Origin: Leisingera sp. JC1
GTDB taxonomy: Bacteria; Pseudomonadota; Alphaproteobacteria; Rhodobacterales; Rhodobacteraceae
Length of the DNA stretch: 51,050 nucleotides
Direction of reading: 5' to 3'
Assembly: GCF_001679925.1 (NCBI RefSeq)
Contig: NZ_LYUZ01000001.1
Span: forward strand, 166,906 to 217,955
The notes under the pieces were generated by a model. It was not told where the DNA came from, ran no database searches, and saw only the letters and a list, made by a program, of their open reading frames with translations. Shown here one piece after another: positions 49,865 to 51,050 of the stretch (its first letter is position 1; every line of letters starts with the position of its first letter). The position numbers and the translations under genes are program-made.

Positions 49865-50428
49865 TTATCCCGGCTGGTAGTCAGGCAGGGATTCCAGTTG
49901 CTCGCGTGTCAAATGGGTAATGACACGCACATCGCTTGCTGTTTGCACGATCTCGATATCCCCCATCGAAAGCTCAACCGGCTTTTCGCCGATACCCAGA
50001 AACCCGCCCACATCGATGATCACCGCTTCGACGCCACCGTTGGTGTTCACCACAACCTGCGAGAGCTCGCCGATATGCTCGTCCTTGGCGTCATAGGCCG
50101 GGGCTCCGGTCAGCTCAGACGCAGTGACCTCATTCATGCCCAGTGGCTCCATCGCAGGCCCGTCTGCGTCGGGGATCAGGGCCGAAAGGCCGCCCTCCGA
50201 AGCAGTGCCGCCGCCGAGCGGGCTGCTTGCAGCTTCAGTACCTGTTTGCAGCGGCGCAAACTCCGCCTTGGCTTCGCCCATCGCGCTGCTTTCGGCAGCG
50301 GCGCCGGCTGCCGGCGTCTCAACCTGGGCACCAACCCCTGCATTGCCGGAAACGCCGCTGCCGGTGCCGGCAAAACCGGGAACCGCAGCAGCGGTGATCA
50401 GTGAAGCCGAAAGCATAAGGTATTTCAT
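49865..50428 (-). CDS. PRC-barrel domain protein, secreted, GSR-controlled
   Basis: A 187-residue protein. A signal peptide (residues 1-20) leads into an alanine/glycine-rich linker to about residue 95. A PRC-barrel domain then runs from ASELTGAPAYDAKDEHIGELSQVVV to VELSMGDIEIVQ and on to residue 175. PRC-barrels in alphaproteobacterial periplasmic proteins often appear in stress regulons. An EcfG-like promoter (GGAAC-N16-GGTT) at 50480-50504 lies upstream. Its molecular partner is unknown. Confidence 0.86.
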   Translation of the reverse strand: MKYLMLSASLITAAAVPGFAGTGSGVSGNAGVGAQVETPAAGAAAESSAMGEAKAEFAPLQTGTEAASSPLGGGTASEGGLSALIPDADGPAMEPLGMNEVTASELTGAPAYDAKDEHIGELSQVVVNTNGGVEAVIIDVGGFLGIGEKPVELSMGDIEIVQTASDVRVITHLTREQLESLPDYQPG

Positions 50429-50479
50429 AAGTTGATCTCCTGGGTGTTCCGCACTTCAGCGCGTGCAATACAGCCACCC

Positions 50480-50504
50480 AACCCGCGCCAACCGGAAAGG
50501 TTCC
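50480..50504 (-). promoter_or_regulatory. Candidate EcfG promoter for PRC-barrel gene (GGAAC-N16-GGTT)
   Basis: Minus-strand GGAAC (50504-50500), 16 bases, GGTT (50483-50480), about 50-75 bases before the start. Its GCGGGTTGGGT -10 context is the same as upstream of DUF1328 copy B. Confidence 0.58.
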
Positions 50505-50688
50505 CGGAAAACCGGAATTTTTCCAAAAATACTGCAGGCATGAACCGCGCAGGAAACCGCTCCACCACTGCCTTTCCGGTCTCTGCGGCAACTTGCCTCT
50601 GGCAGCACAGCAGGCACCGGCATAGGTGGCGGAGTGCCGCTCCCGGGCGCAAAATCGGGCCGGAAAACATGATTGTGTGATGCGCTTT

Positions 50689-50702
50689 TTGATCCACGTC
50701 AA
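50689..50702 (+). promoter_or_regulatory. FNR/FnrL-type box upstream of ccoG
   Basis: TTGAT-CCAC-GTCAA, one mismatch to TTGAT-N4-ATCAA, sits 61-75 bases upstream of the ccoG start. In Rhodobacterales FnrL activates cbb3-oxidase (cco) genes under low oxygen through such sites. Confidence 0.75.
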
Positions 50703-50763
50703 AGTTCTGGCACTTTGCTTCTGTGACAAGGGCGGCAGCACTGCCACAAAACGGAGAGAGTCC

Positions 50764-51050
50764 GTGAGCGATTCCAACCCGGCCCCCAGCCTGTATGCCG
50801 CCAGAGAGCCGATCTTCCCGCGGCGCGTGTCCGGCAAGTTCCGCAACCTGAAATGGTACATCATGGCGGTGACGCTGGGGATCTACTATCTGACTCCCTG
50901 GATCCGCTGGGACCGGGGGTCCTCACTGCCGGACCAGGCGGTGCTTCTGGACCTGGCCAACCGCCGGTTTTATTTCTTCTGGATTGAAATCTGGCCGCAT
51001 GAATTTTACTTCGTGGCGGGCCTATTGATTATGGCCGGGCTTGGACTTTT
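50764..51050 (+). CDS. ccoG: Cytochrome c oxidase accessory protein CcoG (partial, runs off right edge)
   Basis: The first 95 residues of a CcoG/RdxA/FixG-type protein, starting at GTG 50764 with GGAGAG upstream. The segment ASLYAAREPIFPRRVSGKFRNLKW, the first transmembrane helix (WYIMAVTLGIYYLTPWIRW), DLANRRFYFFWIEIWPHEFYFV and the second helix fit the family (seen as PSLYAAREPIFPRRVSG). CcoG is a membrane ferredoxin-like protein, with 4Fe-4S motifs further in, needed for assembling the copper site of cbb3 oxidase. The FNR box upstream supports low-oxygen induction. ccoH, ccoI and ccoS are expected to follow beyond the window. Confidence 0.92.
   Translation, partial: MSDSNPAPSLYAAREPIFPRRVSGKFRNLKWYIMAVTLGIYYLTPWIRWDRGSSLPDQAVLLDLANRRFYFFWIEIWPHEFYFVAGLLIMAGLGL

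Larger units (their letters stand above)
50429..50763. other. Divergent intergenic region between PRC-barrel gene and ccoG
   Basis: This region holds an EcfG-like promoter for the PRC-barrel gene and a FNR-type box for ccoG. Around 50492-50517 the unit CCGGAA occurs three times at 10-12 base spacing, overlapping the -35. No credible gene lies here. Confidence 0.55.

Noticed and set aside
1-51050. Prophage, integrative element, CRISPR or insertion sequence
   Set aside because: I saw no integrase, transposase, tRNA-associated repeat, phage structural gene or spaced repeat array; gene order looks like ordinary chromosome.

Overview
The window looks like chromosome from a marine Rhodobacteraceae (roseobacter-group) alphaproteobacterium, most like Leisingera, Phaeobacter or Ruegeria. 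The signs are high GC, many long antisense reading frames of the high-GC type, an irr/fabA-fabB-fabI block, a PhyR/NepR/EcfG stress module, a cbb3-oxidase assembly gene behind an FnrL-type box, and the hairpin-plus-CACCCCC tail that recurs after roseobacter genes. I see no tRNA, rRNA, CRISPR array, insertion sequence or phage gene. The genus is inferred from gene content, not measured.

Layout. (1) 1-5219, minus: a tightly coupled glycosyltransferase operon (four glycosyltransferases plus a histidine phosphatase) that runs off the left edge. (2) 5615-8002: a large MscS-type channel. (3) 8068-15274, minus: a YejABEF/Opp-like peptide ABC importer (fused ATPase, binding protein, two permeases) ending in a family III CoA-transferase, followed by a TetR gene. 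(4) 16395-20421: a fused indolepyruvate ferredoxin oxidoreductase with a divergent Lrp/AsnC regulator. (5) 20536-24999: a DUF3307 membrane protein, a ~1000-residue ABC-like protein whose nucleotide-binding domain has lost its catalytic motifs and which ends in a cyclic-nucleotide-binding domain, and a fumarylacetoacetate hydrolase. (6) 25161-33592, minus: an ArsR protein with the two cysteines of persulfide sensors, a zinc alcohol dehydrogenase, pcaD / alpha-beta hydrolase / pcaB, and an operon of haloacid dehalogenase, hydrolase, threonine dehydratase-like enzyme and EEP-family phosphodiesterase. (7) 33730-38422: an FKBP isomerase, fabA-fabB-fabI for unsaturated fatty acid synthesis, divergent irr, and a LysR gene. 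(8) 38522-40438: a PhyH-type dioxygenase divergent from the LysR gene, and a radical SAM/SPASM protein. (9) 40701-50428: a general-stress-response (GSR) island. (10) 50764-51050: the start of ccoG.

The GSR island is the most coherent system. Divergent phyR and nepR-ecfG-histidine kinase (plus an overlapping phospholipase D gene) form the regulatory core. By eye I find EcfG-type promoters (GGAAC, 16-17 bases, CGTT or a near match) upstream of dps, nepR-ecfG, phyR, two DUF1328 genes, a secreted-protein/entericidin pair, an ExoD-family gene and a PRC-barrel gene. The nepR and phyR promoters overlap face to face. The expected logic, from family knowledge, is that stress causes PhyR phosphorylation, PhyR-P binds NepR, and EcfG is released to transcribe its own operon and a surrounding set of envelope- and DNA-protection genes.

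Other points worth attention are the degenerate ABC protein with a possible AUA start codon, the glycosyltransferase/phosphatase operon of unknown product, and the persulfide-sensor-like ArsR protein.
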